Assembly (NCBI GenBank): GCA_966211455.1
Contig: CBIHNI010000007.1
Span: forward strand, 1-64,000
Source of the DNA: 21-14-0-10-47-8 sp966211455
Lineage (GTDB): Bacteria > Bdellovibrionota > Bdellovibrionia > Bdellovibrionales > Bdellovibrionaceae
Direction of reading: 5' to 3'
Length of the DNA: 64,000 nt
The notes below the pieces were generated by a model that saw nothing but the letters and a program-made list of their open reading frames with translations, did not search any database and was not told the DNA's origin. The position numbers and the translations under genes were made by a program. Of the stretch, positions 16,526 through 24,345 are shown piece by piece; position 1 is the stretch's first letter, and each line of letters starts with the position of its first letter.

Positions 16526-17926
16526 CTATTTCGAGCAAAGAACACCTTTCGAAAAGGTCATCTCGCCTTTAGATGTCCAATCCAAACACACCGAGAGCTT
16601 AGAGTTCGAAAACGCAGTTGGATACTTTCTAGCAATAGGGGCTATGGATTGCGCTGCAAAGGCATTCTTTTCAAATGTCTGTAATGTTTCAAGGTCAGGT
16701 GGAACTGTCGCAGCAGAGAGTTTTGCTATCTTTTCTAAACTCTCTGTAGTTTTCACGTCCGCATGAAGATACTCTCTAACGTTCCGCCACTCCAATATAT
16801 CTTGAAGTGCCAAGTGACGCCCTGGCTGCATTCCAGTGGCTAACATTTGCCCATCTATTTTGTTTGCTTCATAGGGAAGCGATACAAAATCAATTTTAAT
16901 TCCATCGCGCAAAGCAGCTTTCTCAACTACGGTCTTAAAGGCAGGAATTTCATAACCAATTATAAATTTTCGCTTTAATAGATTCTTAGAGGATCTCTTC
17001 TGCCATTTTATTTTCGCATTGTAACCAGGCTCACCCATTAGAAAGAAGCTATCTACAGATAATATCCCACTCGTTATGGGCTGCTCAGAGAATGCCGTAC
17101 GAATCCAACCAATTAGATTAGTGCGCTCTTGAAGGTCAGGTAAATTCATTAGGTTCGCTTGGAATGATACAGCTGAAGCCACCGGACTCATCTTGGTTCG
17201 AAACTGCCCGATTTCAAAATTCAGGAACTCCGGAAACATCGAAAAGTCAGAATCACGTCCACATTTTTCCATATTAGCAATGAGTACTCGTAGCCCATCA
17301 ATATTGAGAACAGGACCATCCTCGCTCTCGCTAAAAGGAAACTTAGCCAAAACCTCTATTTTTCCACTTTTTTTATAATTCTTGTCTAATCTAATTGGCC
17401 AAAATCTATTATGCCGCGAATTTGTACTCAATGCTTCCCTAAGAACACCAGTTAAATTCTTGATATCCGATACTAACCGAATGCGAAACGTTCTATCGTC
17501 AATAATTTCAATGCCTGAATAGGTCCTACTTTCCCATCCAGGAGAATTAAGACTTTCTGTACCCTCGACTTTTACCCTTTGCCCTAGAAGTCGATACTGT
17601 AATGTCTTTGCAATACCAATAGCCGCTTCAAAAGAACTTATTATGGTACCATCAGCCCACTTTGCCTTCGAAGATACTTTTGCCGTGAACACTTTTCCAT
17701 TCGGTGAAAACTCATATTTATCGAGTATTCCAGTTTCAGTATCATCTGTAGATATGTAGGAACGAAGTAGCATTAGGTACGCAAGATCTTTACCATTTAT
17801 AATTTCACGGAATGGATTCAGGTCTATCTTTTCAATTGGAATGCAGTCTTTGGCATCCCAATCACTTTTTCCATAAGCTAGGCATGACATGATTGCCAAT
17901 ACCAGAAACAGTAACTTAGACGTCAC
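16526..17926 (-). CDS. Periplasmic solute-binding protein, peptide-binding (family 5) type
   Basis: 466 residues counted from the GTG at 17926, whose GTGA overlaps the stop of the preceding gene by four bases. A cleavable signal peptide of about 19 residues ends LAYG. The mature protein has the family-5 hallmark region around residue 80 (KYEFSPNGKVFTAKVSSKAKWADGT region, then SSFEAAIGI), which resembles DppA/OppA lipid-free binding proteins. There is no lipobox. Dipeptide/oligopeptide permease genes are absent nearby, so uptake would need a distant partner; alternatively the protein serves as a ligand receptor for the kinase encoded next. Sequence is AT-rich compared with the flanking ribosomal genes. 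Ligand unknown. Confidence 0.75.
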   Translation of the reverse strand: MTSKLLFLVLAIMSCLAYGKSDWDAKDCIPIEKIDLNPFREIINGKDLAYLMLLRSYISTDDTETGILDKYEFSPNGKVFTAKVSSKAKWADGTIISSFEAAIGIAKTLQYRLLGQRVKVEGTESLNSPGWESRTYSGIEIIDDRTFRIRLVSDIKNLTGVLREALSTNSRHNRFWPIRLDKNYKKSGKIEVLAKFPFSESEDGPVLNIDGLRVLIANMEKCGRDSDFSMFPEFLNFEIGQFRTKMSPVASAVSFQANLMNLPDLQERTNLIGWIRTAFSEQPITSGILSVDSFFLMGEPGYNAKIKWQKRSSKNLLKRKFIIGYEIPAFKTVVEKAALRDGIKIDFVSLPYEANKIDGQMLATGMQPGRHLALQDILEWRNVREYLHADVKTTESLEKIAKLSAATVPPDLETLQTFEKNAFAAQSIAPIARKYPTAFSNSKLSVCLDWTSKGEMTFSKGVLCSK

Positions 17927-19467
17927 TTTTCCCGTCCTATCTTCAAAAGTTTTTGCTGAATTGTCGATGGCGCTTGCACAACAGAATCTAATAAAATCAT
18001 TTCTTGATATAGTCTTGAAACGATCGACCCCTTTTCCATCGCTTGAGCACCGCAAGCTATTGAAAGCAAGCGAATTGCATCTCTATTAAAGTTATCACGA
18101 TCTACAATTAGTTTATCAGTTGCCCCTTCCTGCATCCGACTTAAGTCAAAGCTTTCCGCTCTATGCCTCATTTTTCCCAAGCAGGCTCGGATGTATTCAT
18201 TTTTAGGATGCTGTTTCTGTTCAATTATAGTTGTCACCAGCCTTAGAACAGATTTTCCAATCCCAATTTCAGGAGTCACATATTGTGATGATCGCGGAAC
18301 TACTTGCGCCCCTTTCTTGCGTTCAGAAACAATCGAGGTTATCGGTACTGAAAATTTATGAAAATCAATTCTAACAGTTGAGGCACCGTTCAGACAGATA
18401 AGGTCGTATCTTTCAATGTTAGTGGATGGGTTTGTTTGGGTGGGAAAGTCAATTACTCCAAATAAAATAGAATCGGCAGTTTCGAAACCTAATAATAAGT
18501 GATCGAAAATTTGATATCCGCAAACCCAAGGGGCAGTTCCGGAAATCAAGTACGAGTTATTTTCCTGTATGGCTTGTACCGAAGAGCCTCCCGGTCTTGC
18601 TAGATGGGTTGTCGCTAAACCACATGAAGATCGGCCAGCATATAATTGCTTCCAAAGTTCGGGATTAGAACTCTGCCAAATAGATGATTGGTCAAGCCTT
18701 TCCATAGCGGCCAAATGTTGCCAAAAAGTAAATCCAAAGGCAGTTGAAGCACCAAATAACTTTTCTAGTTGATGGTTTGCAAATCTAATATGATCTTCAG
18801 ATCTATTTCCGAAAACATTTCTGACTAACTTTTGAATATATATGCCCATTAGAGAAAAATCAGTATCTAAGCGATTTGAGACAGAGGAAACCTCCAGCAC
18901 AAAGTTATTGAAATCAAATGATTCCCTTTTTTCTTGCTCTAAGGTGCCAATTTCAATCAATGCTTTTGCAAGCTCATTTAGATCTTCCAAGTCAGCACCA
19001 ATTCTGTCTGACATGGACTGGGCCATCGGTAAATTTACAAAGGCGCTCGGCTGAATTTCACCAAAATTAAACACATAAGATGAAAGCCATGCACATTGCT
19101 CTTCATGAAGATCAGCCAAAGCAATCATTGATGAATAGTCTGAGAACTTAGTGCCAGTATGATCTATAAAGCTATGAGGTTTTATTCGATCGCATACTTC
19201 TCGGTATAACTTCGTCTCCAGTATCAATACATGCCAAATGTCATCCATCAGTTTGTTCCCGGGAAAAAACAAACTTCTATTTGAATGAGCTGCTAAGAAC
19301 AAATATTTAACCAGTTCCTTTGTACTTATGTAGAGATTCTCATTAGATTCTTCTTTAAATTTTTCGCATACTTTCTTTATCGCTTCGACTCCAAGAATAA
19401 ATGAAAGAGAAGCATAAGACCGACCAAAACGAAAAGATTCTCCACATCTTTTTTCAAAATCGGCCAT
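17923..19467 (-). CDS. Acyl-CoA-dehydrogenase-like protein with N-terminal WH/H-H domain
   Basis: 514 residues, apparently two parts. Residues 45-110 hold MDDIWHVLILETKLYREVCD followed by FIDH, which resembles the DxxWHxxxL...Y..FC...FIHH pattern of glycine-rich-domain (DUF1399-like) proteins. From about residue 225 the sequence resembles the acyl-CoA dehydrogenase fold: GLATTHLARPGGSSVQAI (the flavin-facing TExGxGSD-like strand), then a beta domain with YLISGTAPWVCG, and C-terminal helices. The usual catalytic glutamate cannot be assigned by eye. No signal peptide, so cytoplasmic. It lies 11 bases after a small secreted protein gene and overlaps the binding-protein gene by four bases. Substrate unknown; both domain calls are from pattern memory and need a profile search. 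Confidence 0.6.
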   Translation of the reverse strand: MADFEKRCGESFRFGRSYASLSFILGVEAIKKVCEKFKEESNENLYISTKELVKYLFLAAHSNRSLFFPGNKLMDDIWHVLILETKLYREVCDRIKPHSFIDHTGTKFSDYSSMIALADLHEEQCAWLSSYVFNFGEIQPSAFVNLPMAQSMSDRIGADLEDLNELAKALIEIGTLEQEKRESFDFNNFVLEVSSVSNRLDTDFSLMGIYIQKLVRNVFGNRSEDHIRFANHQLEKLFGASTAFGFTFWQHLAAMERLDQSSIWQSSNPELWKQLYAGRSSCGLATTHLARPGGSSVQAIQENNSYLISGTAPWVCGYQIFDHLLLGFETADSILFGVIDFPTQTNPSTNIERYDLICLNGASTVRIDFHKFSVPITSIVSERKKGAQVVPRSSQYVTPEIGIGKSVLRLVTTIIEQKQHPKNEYIRACLGKMRHRAESFDLSRMQEGATDKLIVDRDNFNRDAIRLLSIACGAQAMEKGSIVSRLYQEMILLDSVVQAPSTIQQKLLKIGREK

Positions 19468-19478
19468 TTGATTGTTTC

Positions 19479-19775
19479 CTACTTTTCAATTGAAGATGCA
19501 ACGCAAGGTGTACTGTTCTTAAAATTTGGAATTTCTGAAAGTTTCATTTTGTATAAAAGATCTATGGTCTTTTTGGATACCGTAATAGAACTTCCATCTT
19601 CATTAAAAATTCTAACTCCACCATCATCTAACAACGAAACATTATTAGGGACTTCAAATCCTTGATTAGCCTGCAAAGACTGCATGCTGCAGTCTACACT
19701 ATTAAGATACGCTTGAGCCTCAGCTAAATTGGACAGCATCGAAAATGGAATACTTACCCAAAACAAATTCTTCAT
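19479..19775 (-). CDS. Small secreted protein, first gene of the four-gene insert
   Basis: 98 residues with a signal peptide of about 22 residues ending AEAQA; the mature part has two cysteines (VDCSMQ and TPCVAS) that could form one disulfide, plus an internal DDGGVRIFNEDGSSITVS stretch resembling a short beta hairpin repeat. ATG start with GGGGGAG upstream. I do not recognise the family. It leads an operon whose later members are a flavoprotein-like fusion, a peptide-binding-type receptor and a sensor kinase, so a role as ligand, precursor or accessory factor is possible but unproven. Confidence 0.7.
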   Translation of the reverse strand: MKNLFWVSIPFSMLSNLAEAQAYLNSVDCSMQSLQANQGFEVPNNVSLLDDGGVRIFNEDGSSITVSKKTIDLLYKMKLSEIPNFKNSTPCVASSIEK

Positions 19776-20028
19776 ACATCTCCCCCAAATTTCTAGTTTA
19801 AATTATCACTACAGAAACTAAGTAGTTATTTACCAAGCAATGATTAGGCCAGGTGCATTTTGCTTCTGATGCAGGCATATTACATCCTGATAGATCTAGA
19901 GCTCAAACTTCCCAAATGTTCGCTATTTCTGCCGTCAAACCAATTGCTATCTTTGAAAAGAATTCATTCAAGAGCAAAACTGCAGCGATTTGCGCGATGT
20001 CAGCTGGCTGCCCTTTTGAAGAGCCGCT
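19776..20028. other. Gap between the insert and fusA
   Basis: AT-rich 253-bp gap with no gene I can support. It must contain the minus-strand promoter of the four-gene insert; GATAATTT about 30 bp before the small-protein ATG could be its -10, without a clear -35. At 20023-20039 GCCGCTT/AAGCGGC form a hairpin whose 3-base loop holds the last bases of the fusA stop codon; without a T run its terminator role is uncertain. Confidence 0.45.
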
Positions 20029-22143
20029 TTAGAAGCGGCCCAGGTGGGCGAGGATTTCTTCTTTTACTTTTGGTGGAACTGGCGAGTATTCGAGGAACTC
20101 CATCGAGAAGCTGGCGCGTCCTTGTGAGAGCGAACGCACGTCTGTGGCGTATCCGAAAAGTTTCGCAAGTGGGACTTCGGCGTTGATGATTTGACCTCCG
20201 CCTGGGCGAACGTTCATTGATAGAACCTTTCCGCGCCGAGAGTTCAAATCACTGATCACGTTTCCAACAAAATCATCCGGCGAGGTCACTTCGAGCTTCA
20301 TAATCGGCTCGAGCAGAATGGCTTGCGCCTTTTTGACGGATTCTCGGAAAGCCAATGCGACCGCGGCTTTTGCACCCGCTTCGTTGGCTGGCATATCCGA
20401 TGGATACGAAAGCTCGACAAGCTCGGCTTTCATATCGATCAAGCTGTAACCAGCGATAGGACCGATCTCGGAAGCTTCACGCAGACCTGACAATGCCGCT
20501 TTTTGAATATCTTGTGGGACCGATCCCGTCTTTCCGGAAACCAAGCGCGAATCGATTTTCAAACCGGAACCTTTTTCAGATGGCTGAATCGCGACTGTGG
20601 CTTTCACGTTCTGGTTTTCGCCCGCGATCATACGATCGAAGGTGTAGTCAGCCTTCGCTGCATTCGAAATTGTCTCGCGGTAAGAAACTTGCGGTTTACC
20701 GACATTGGCTTGAACTTTGTGTTCACGCAGCAAGCGGTCGACCAAGATTTCCAAGTGAAGCTCGCCCATTCCAGACAGCAAAGTTTGCCCCGTTTCGGCG
20801 TCGTTACGCAAACGCGCCGATGGATCTTCTTTCACCAGCTTTTCCAGACCTGCCATCATCTTTTCCTGATCGGCAGATGATTTCGCCTCGACCGCGACTG
20901 CGATCACCGGCTCTGGGAACGTGATGCTTTCCAGAACGACGTTGCGTTTTGCATCGCAAAGCGTGTCTCCCGTTCCAGTGAATTTCAGACCGACAACGGC
21001 GCCAATATCACCAGCGCGCAAAGTTGGAATCTCTGAGCGCGAGTTCGCATGCATTTTGACGAGCTTTTGAATGCGCTCTTTCTTTTCGGTGCGTGGATTC
21101 AGCAAAGAATCTCCGACATTGATCGCACCCGAGTAAACACGGATGTACGTCAAACTTCCTGCAAATGGATCGCTGGCGATCTTAAACGCAAGTGCTGCTG
21201 CCGGTTCGGTGAAATCAGTTTTGCAGACGATTTCCTTTTCTGTTTTTTCAGGATCGTGCCCGGTTACTGGCGGCACATCCAATGGGCTTGGCAAATAGTG
21301 AACCGTCGCATCGATCAAAGGCTGCACGCCTTTGTTGCGGAAAGCAGCTCCGCACAAGACAGGGAATGCTTTCAAAGCCAGAGTCCCTTTCCGCAAAGCC
21401 TGACGAAGCTGCTCGGCCGTGGGAACTTCGCCGTTCAAATATTTTTCCAGAAGCTCGTCGTCGAATTCGACGATCTTTTCGATCGTCTCCATGCGGACGC
21501 GTTCGACATCGGCTTTCATATCGGCCGGGATATCGGTCACCGAGAATTTTTCGCCGTTGCCAGATTGATCCCAAATGTAAGCCTTGCCTTCGATAAGATC
21601 GACAACGCCTGTGAAAGAATCTTCGAGACCGATTGGAACCTGAATGGGAATTGGATTCGCTTGCAGCTTTTCTTTGATCGAGTTCACACTCATCACAAAG
21701 TCTGCACCCACGCGGTCCATTTTGTTGATAAAGCAAATGCGCGGAACTTTATGTCGATTCCCCTGGCGCCAGACGGTTTCGGATTGGGGTTCAACCCCGT
21801 TGACACCGTCAAAAACTGCGATCGCACCGTCAAGCACACGCAAAGAGCGCTCGACTTCGATGGTGAAATCCACGTGCCCCGGAGTATCGATGATATTCAG
21901 CCTGTGATCCTTCCACAAAAGCGTCGTTGCCGCTGCCGTGATCGTAATCCCACGCTCTTGCTCTTGCTCCATCCAATCCATGGTGGCTGCGCCATCGTGA
22001 ACTTCACCAAGCTTATGGCCTTTGCCGGAATAATAAAGGATTCGCTCGGTGGTCGTCGTCTTACCGGCATCGATATGAGCCATGACTCCGAAGTTACGAG
22101 TGAATTTCAGTTCGTTCACATTTTGTGGATCCAGAACAGACAT
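20029..22143 (-). CDS. fusA: Elongation factor G
   Basis: Ribosomal translocase GTPase, 704 residues. G1 AHIDAGKTT, G2 RGITITAAATT, G3 DTPGHVDF, G4 NKMD are all intact, followed by domains II-V; the domain IV loop includes the VGKPQVSYRETI region. Start set at the ATG at 22143 (MSVLDPQN) because GGGG lies eight bases upstream; an in-frame TTG two codons earlier is too close to that site. It is 154 bp after rpsG, behind a strong terminator, so it is probably transcribed from its own promoter. tuf is not next to it; the only tuf here is at 37997. Confidence 0.97.
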   Translation of the reverse strand: MSVLDPQNVNELKFTRNFGVMAHIDAGKTTTTERILYYSGKGHKLGEVHDGAATMDWMEQEQERGITITAAATTLLWKDHRLNIIDTPGHVDFTIEVERSLRVLDGAIAVFDGVNGVEPQSETVWRQGNRHKVPRICFINKMDRVGADFVMSVNSIKEKLQANPIPIQVPIGLEDSFTGVVDLIEGKAYIWDQSGNGEKFSVTDIPADMKADVERVRMETIEKIVEFDDELLEKYLNGEVPTAEQLRQALRKGTLALKAFPVLCGAAFRNKGVQPLIDATVHYLPSPLDVPPVTGHDPEKTEKEIVCKTDFTEPAAALAFKIASDPFAGSLTYIRVYSGAINVGDSLLNPRTEKKERIQKLVKMHANSRSEIPTLRAGDIGAVVGLKFTGTGDTLCDAKRNVVLESITFPEPVIAVAVEAKSSADQEKMMAGLEKLVKEDPSARLRNDAETGQTLLSGMGELHLEILVDRLLREHKVQANVGKPQVSYRETISNAAKADYTFDRMIAGENQNVKATVAIQPSEKGSGLKIDSRLVSGKTGSVPQDIQKAALSGLREASEIGPIAGYSLIDMKAELVELSYPSDMPANEAGAKAAVALAFRESVKKAQAILLEPIMKLEVTSPDDFVGNVISDLNSRRGKVLSMNVRPGGGQIINAEVPLAKLFGYATDVRSLSQGRASFSMEFLEYSPVPPKVKEEILAHLGRF

Positions 22144-22208
22144 TTGCAAATCCCCTTAAAAACAAAAGCTGAGATCGTTACGTGAAAAGTATTTGAAGCG
22201 ATCTGAGC

Positions 22209-22243
22209 AAAAAAAATCGGCCAGCTTTATGGGCTGACCGATC
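22209..22243 (-). terminator. Terminator between rpsG and fusA
   Basis: Minus strand: ATCGG-CAGC arm pairs with GCTG-CCGAT across one mismatch on each side, loop CCATAAA-like, followed by eight T residues. A rho-independent terminator in the middle of the classical str operon. A second short hairpin TGCAC-GTTCG-GTGCA lies just upstream on the transcript (22254-22268). Confidence 0.82.
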
Positions 22244-22297
22244 TTATTCATTATGCACGTTCGGTGCAATAATTTAGCACTTATAGAATCAACAACT

Positions 22298-22771
22298 TTA
22301 CCAGTTGTAGTGTGAGAAGGCCTTGTTGGACTCTGCCATTTTGTGCACATCTTCACGTTTTTTGATCGCGTTTCCACGGTTGTTGTAAGCATCTAAAAGC
22401 TCACCAGCCAAACGCTTAGCGAAATCTTTTTCACCGCGCTCGCGAGAGTAAGCAATCAACCAACGCATAGCCAAAGCCAAACGACGTGATGGACGAACAT
22501 CAACTGGAACTTGGTAAGTTGCTCCACCGACGCGGCGTGAACGAACTTCCAAAGCTGGTTTACAGTTTTCCAAAGCTTTCTTCAGGATTCCGATTGGCTC
22601 TTCACCTGCAACTTTGTCTTTCAACTCGTCCAATGCTCCGTAGAACAATTTCTGAGCAACTGCTTTTTTACCTTGGATCATCATCTTGTTGATGAATTTC
22701 GCAACGACGATGTCCTTGTAAACTGGATCTGGAATAACTTCTCTTTTAAACGTTTTTTTACGACGAGACAT
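22298..22771 (-). CDS. rpsG: 30S ribosomal protein S7
   Basis: uS7, 157 residues, nucleates 30S head assembly and contacts E-site tRNA. Starts MSRRKKTFKREVIPDPVYKD and contains the family stretch GGATYQVPVDVRPSRRLALAMRWL. ATG start, 27 bases after rpsL. In E. coli S7 represses its own operon by binding the rpsL-rpsG junction; here the junction is only 27 bases, too short for that structure. Confidence 0.98.
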   Translation of the reverse strand: MSRRKKTFKREVIPDPVYKDIVVAKFINKMMIQGKKAVAQKLFYGALDELKDKVAGEEPIGILKKALENCKPALEVRSRRVGGATYQVPVDVRPSRRLALAMRWLIAYSRERGEKDFAKRLAGELLDAYNNRGNAIKKREDVHKMAESNKAFSHYNW

Positions 22772-22798
22772 TTATGTCACCTATTCTTTCTACCGAAA

Positions 22799-23173
22799 TT
22801 ACTTCTTAGGTTTCTTCGCGCCGTACTTAGAACGTGCACGCAGACGACCGTTAACACCTTGCAAGTCCAAAACACCGCGAACGATGTGATAACGAACACC
22901 CGGCAAGTCCTTCACACGACCACCACGAATCAGAACAACAGAGTGCTCTTGAAGGTTGTGACCGATACCAGGGATGTAAGAGATCACTTCAAATCCGTTC
23001 GACAGACGAACTTTCGCTACTTTACGAAGAGCTGAGTTCGGTTTCTTTGGAGTTGTAGTGTACACGCGAGTGCAAACGCCTCGACGTTGTGGACAAGAAG
23101 CCAGAGCCGGTGACTTGGTCTGGTTTTTCTGAATTGTACGCTCACGTTTAATGAGCTGATTGATTGTAGGCAT
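22799..23173 (-). CDS. rpsL: 30S ribosomal protein S12
   Basis: uS12, 124 residues, decoding-centre protein. PTINQLIKRERTIQKNQTKS start, PQRRGVCTRVYTTTPKKPNSALRK with the lysine (TTTPKKPN) and the PGVRYHIVRG region where streptomycin-resistance changes fall in other species; both have the sensitive-type residues. ATG start with AAAGGAT upstream, leading the str transcript. Confidence 0.98.
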   Translation of the reverse strand: MPTINQLIKRERTIQKNQTKSPALASCPQRRGVCTRVYTTTPKKPNSALRKVAKVRLSNGFEVISYIPGIGHNLQEHSVVLIRGGRVKDLPGVRYHIVRGVLDLQGVNGRLRARSKYGAKKPKK

Positions 23174-23188
23174 TTTATCCTTTCAACA

Positions 23189-23203
23189 TGCACCGTTGGT
23201 GCA
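23189..23203 (-). other. Hairpin in the rpsL leader
   Basis: TGCACC and GGTGCA form a perfect 6-bp stem with a 3-base loop, ending about 15 bases before the rpsL ATG and just before its ribosome site. A similar TGCAC/GTGCA hairpin recurs after rpsG. Possible autoregulatory element; function unproven. Confidence 0.5.
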
Positions 23204-23262
23204 AGTGCCTTCTTCACCCAGGGCCCATCCCTGGATTACTCAATTTCCTTGCGGAACCAGGG

Positions 23263-23291
23263 AAATTAGGGGGTTTGCCGTCATTGGTCAA
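23263..23291 (-). promoter_or_regulatory. Candidate promoter for rpsL-rpsG
   Basis: Minus strand TTGACC, 17-base spacer, TAATTT, about 90 bases upstream of the rpsL ATG. The -35 is five of six; the -10 is weak. An overlapping TTGACT five bases further upstream could also serve as -35. Confidence 0.4.
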
Positions 23292-23407
23292 GTCAAAATA
23301 AGGGGCTTCCGAGAGGGAACCCAGCCTATTTTGGACCTGAAAAGCTTTATATTGCTTCTGACCTACAGAGGAAGGGTGTCGGGCTGCTCAAGAGGGAGAA
23401 TCCGCAT

Positions 23408-24151
23408 TTAAACCAGAATTACATCCCACATTTTGGTGTTGGGATTGCAGATCAAAACACCTGGTTTTCCTTGATGAGTGACGAGACTATCCCACTCGAA
23501 ATTTTGGACCATTTTCTTCAAGCTCTTGGTGGCGATCACCACCGAATCAATCCGGCTTCGCTTCGCTTTTTTGAAACGCAACAGCCGACCATCGGGAAGT
23601 TGGAAGACATCTTTTTGTGGCTTTCCCAATAGAAGCGTCAACAATGCGAGCTCTCGCGGAGCCAAACTCATATTGAGTTCAACAATTTTGTAAGCTCCGT
23701 TTGGATGGCGAGAGTCTTTGGCCTTCGCCTTCTTTCTCTTTTTCCAGGCTTCGTATTCAGTCAGCCAAATGAAAATCTGCGAAGAATGCTTTCGAAAGTA
23801 GGCGAAGTTCCATCCAGGAAGACGGTCTTTGTCGTTCTTTTTCCATTCATAATTTTTGTGCTCAAACTCGAGCGGAACTTTCTTTTCCAACTTCTTCGCC
23901 AAAGCTTCGAGCGATTTATCGGAGGTCAAAGACAAGCCAGGAATTTTCCACTTGAGGCCTCCTCTTCCGATATGAATAAATTCAAGATACTGTTTTCGCC
24001 CATCCATCTCTGAAAATTGGATAAAGCGGCAGAAAAACTGGCCTGGATGTTCGACCTCATAATCGCGAAGACGAAATCCGGCATGCTGAAGCTTTTCGCG
24101 GAATTTAAAATTTTGGTCCATCGTGTACATATGATCGAAGCGGATCTTCAT
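23408..24151 (-). CDS. Uncharacterised protein, possibly VOC/glyoxalase-like
   Basis: 247 residues, soluble, basic, no signal peptide. The N-terminal 75 residues show a pattern like vicinal-oxygen-chelate domains: RFDHMYTM, then KLQHAGFRLRD, a later His (EVEHPGQFF), and a strand KQYLEFIHIG, with candidate metal residues His-7, His-36 and Glu-57. The C-terminal half (from about 150) is hydrophobic-rich beta sequence with no family I recognise. It is divergently placed from the secreted-protein gene at 24346 and lies upstream of the rpsL promoter, reading in the same direction as rpsL. Function unknown. Confidence 0.75.
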   Translation of the reverse strand: MKIRFDHMYTMDQNFKFREKLQHAGFRLRDYEVEHPGQFFCRFIQFSEMDGRKQYLEFIHIGRGGLKWKIPGLSLTSDKSLEALAKKLEKKVPLEFEHKNYEWKKNDKDRLPGWNFAYFRKHSSQIFIWLTEYEAWKKRKKAKAKDSRHPNGAYKIVELNMSLAPRELALLTLLLGKPQKDVFQLPDGRLLRFKKAKRSRIDSVVIATKSLKKMVQNFEWDSLVTHQGKPGVLICNPNTKMWDVILV

Positions 24152-24345
24152 TCGGTGCCTACCTTACCGATGCAAGTATATCTGTTTTAAGAAAATAATG
24201 CGACCTATCCACTGTTTGGACATCCCGAAATCAATTACATTTTAAATGCCTCGCAAAGGCCCCATTACGTCTTAATTTGATCAAGAAGGGCGGAATCTCG
24301 GCACGTATTCTGAATATCAATGGTTTTCCACAGGAGAGCTGGCCT

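Noticed and set aside
20023..20039. fusA terminator
   Set aside because: The hairpin is perfect but includes the stop codon and lacks a T tract, so I did not call it a terminator.
22144..22149. Alternative TTG start for fusA two codons upstream
   Set aside because: The GGGG ribosome site would be only two bases away; the ATG at 22143 has proper spacing.
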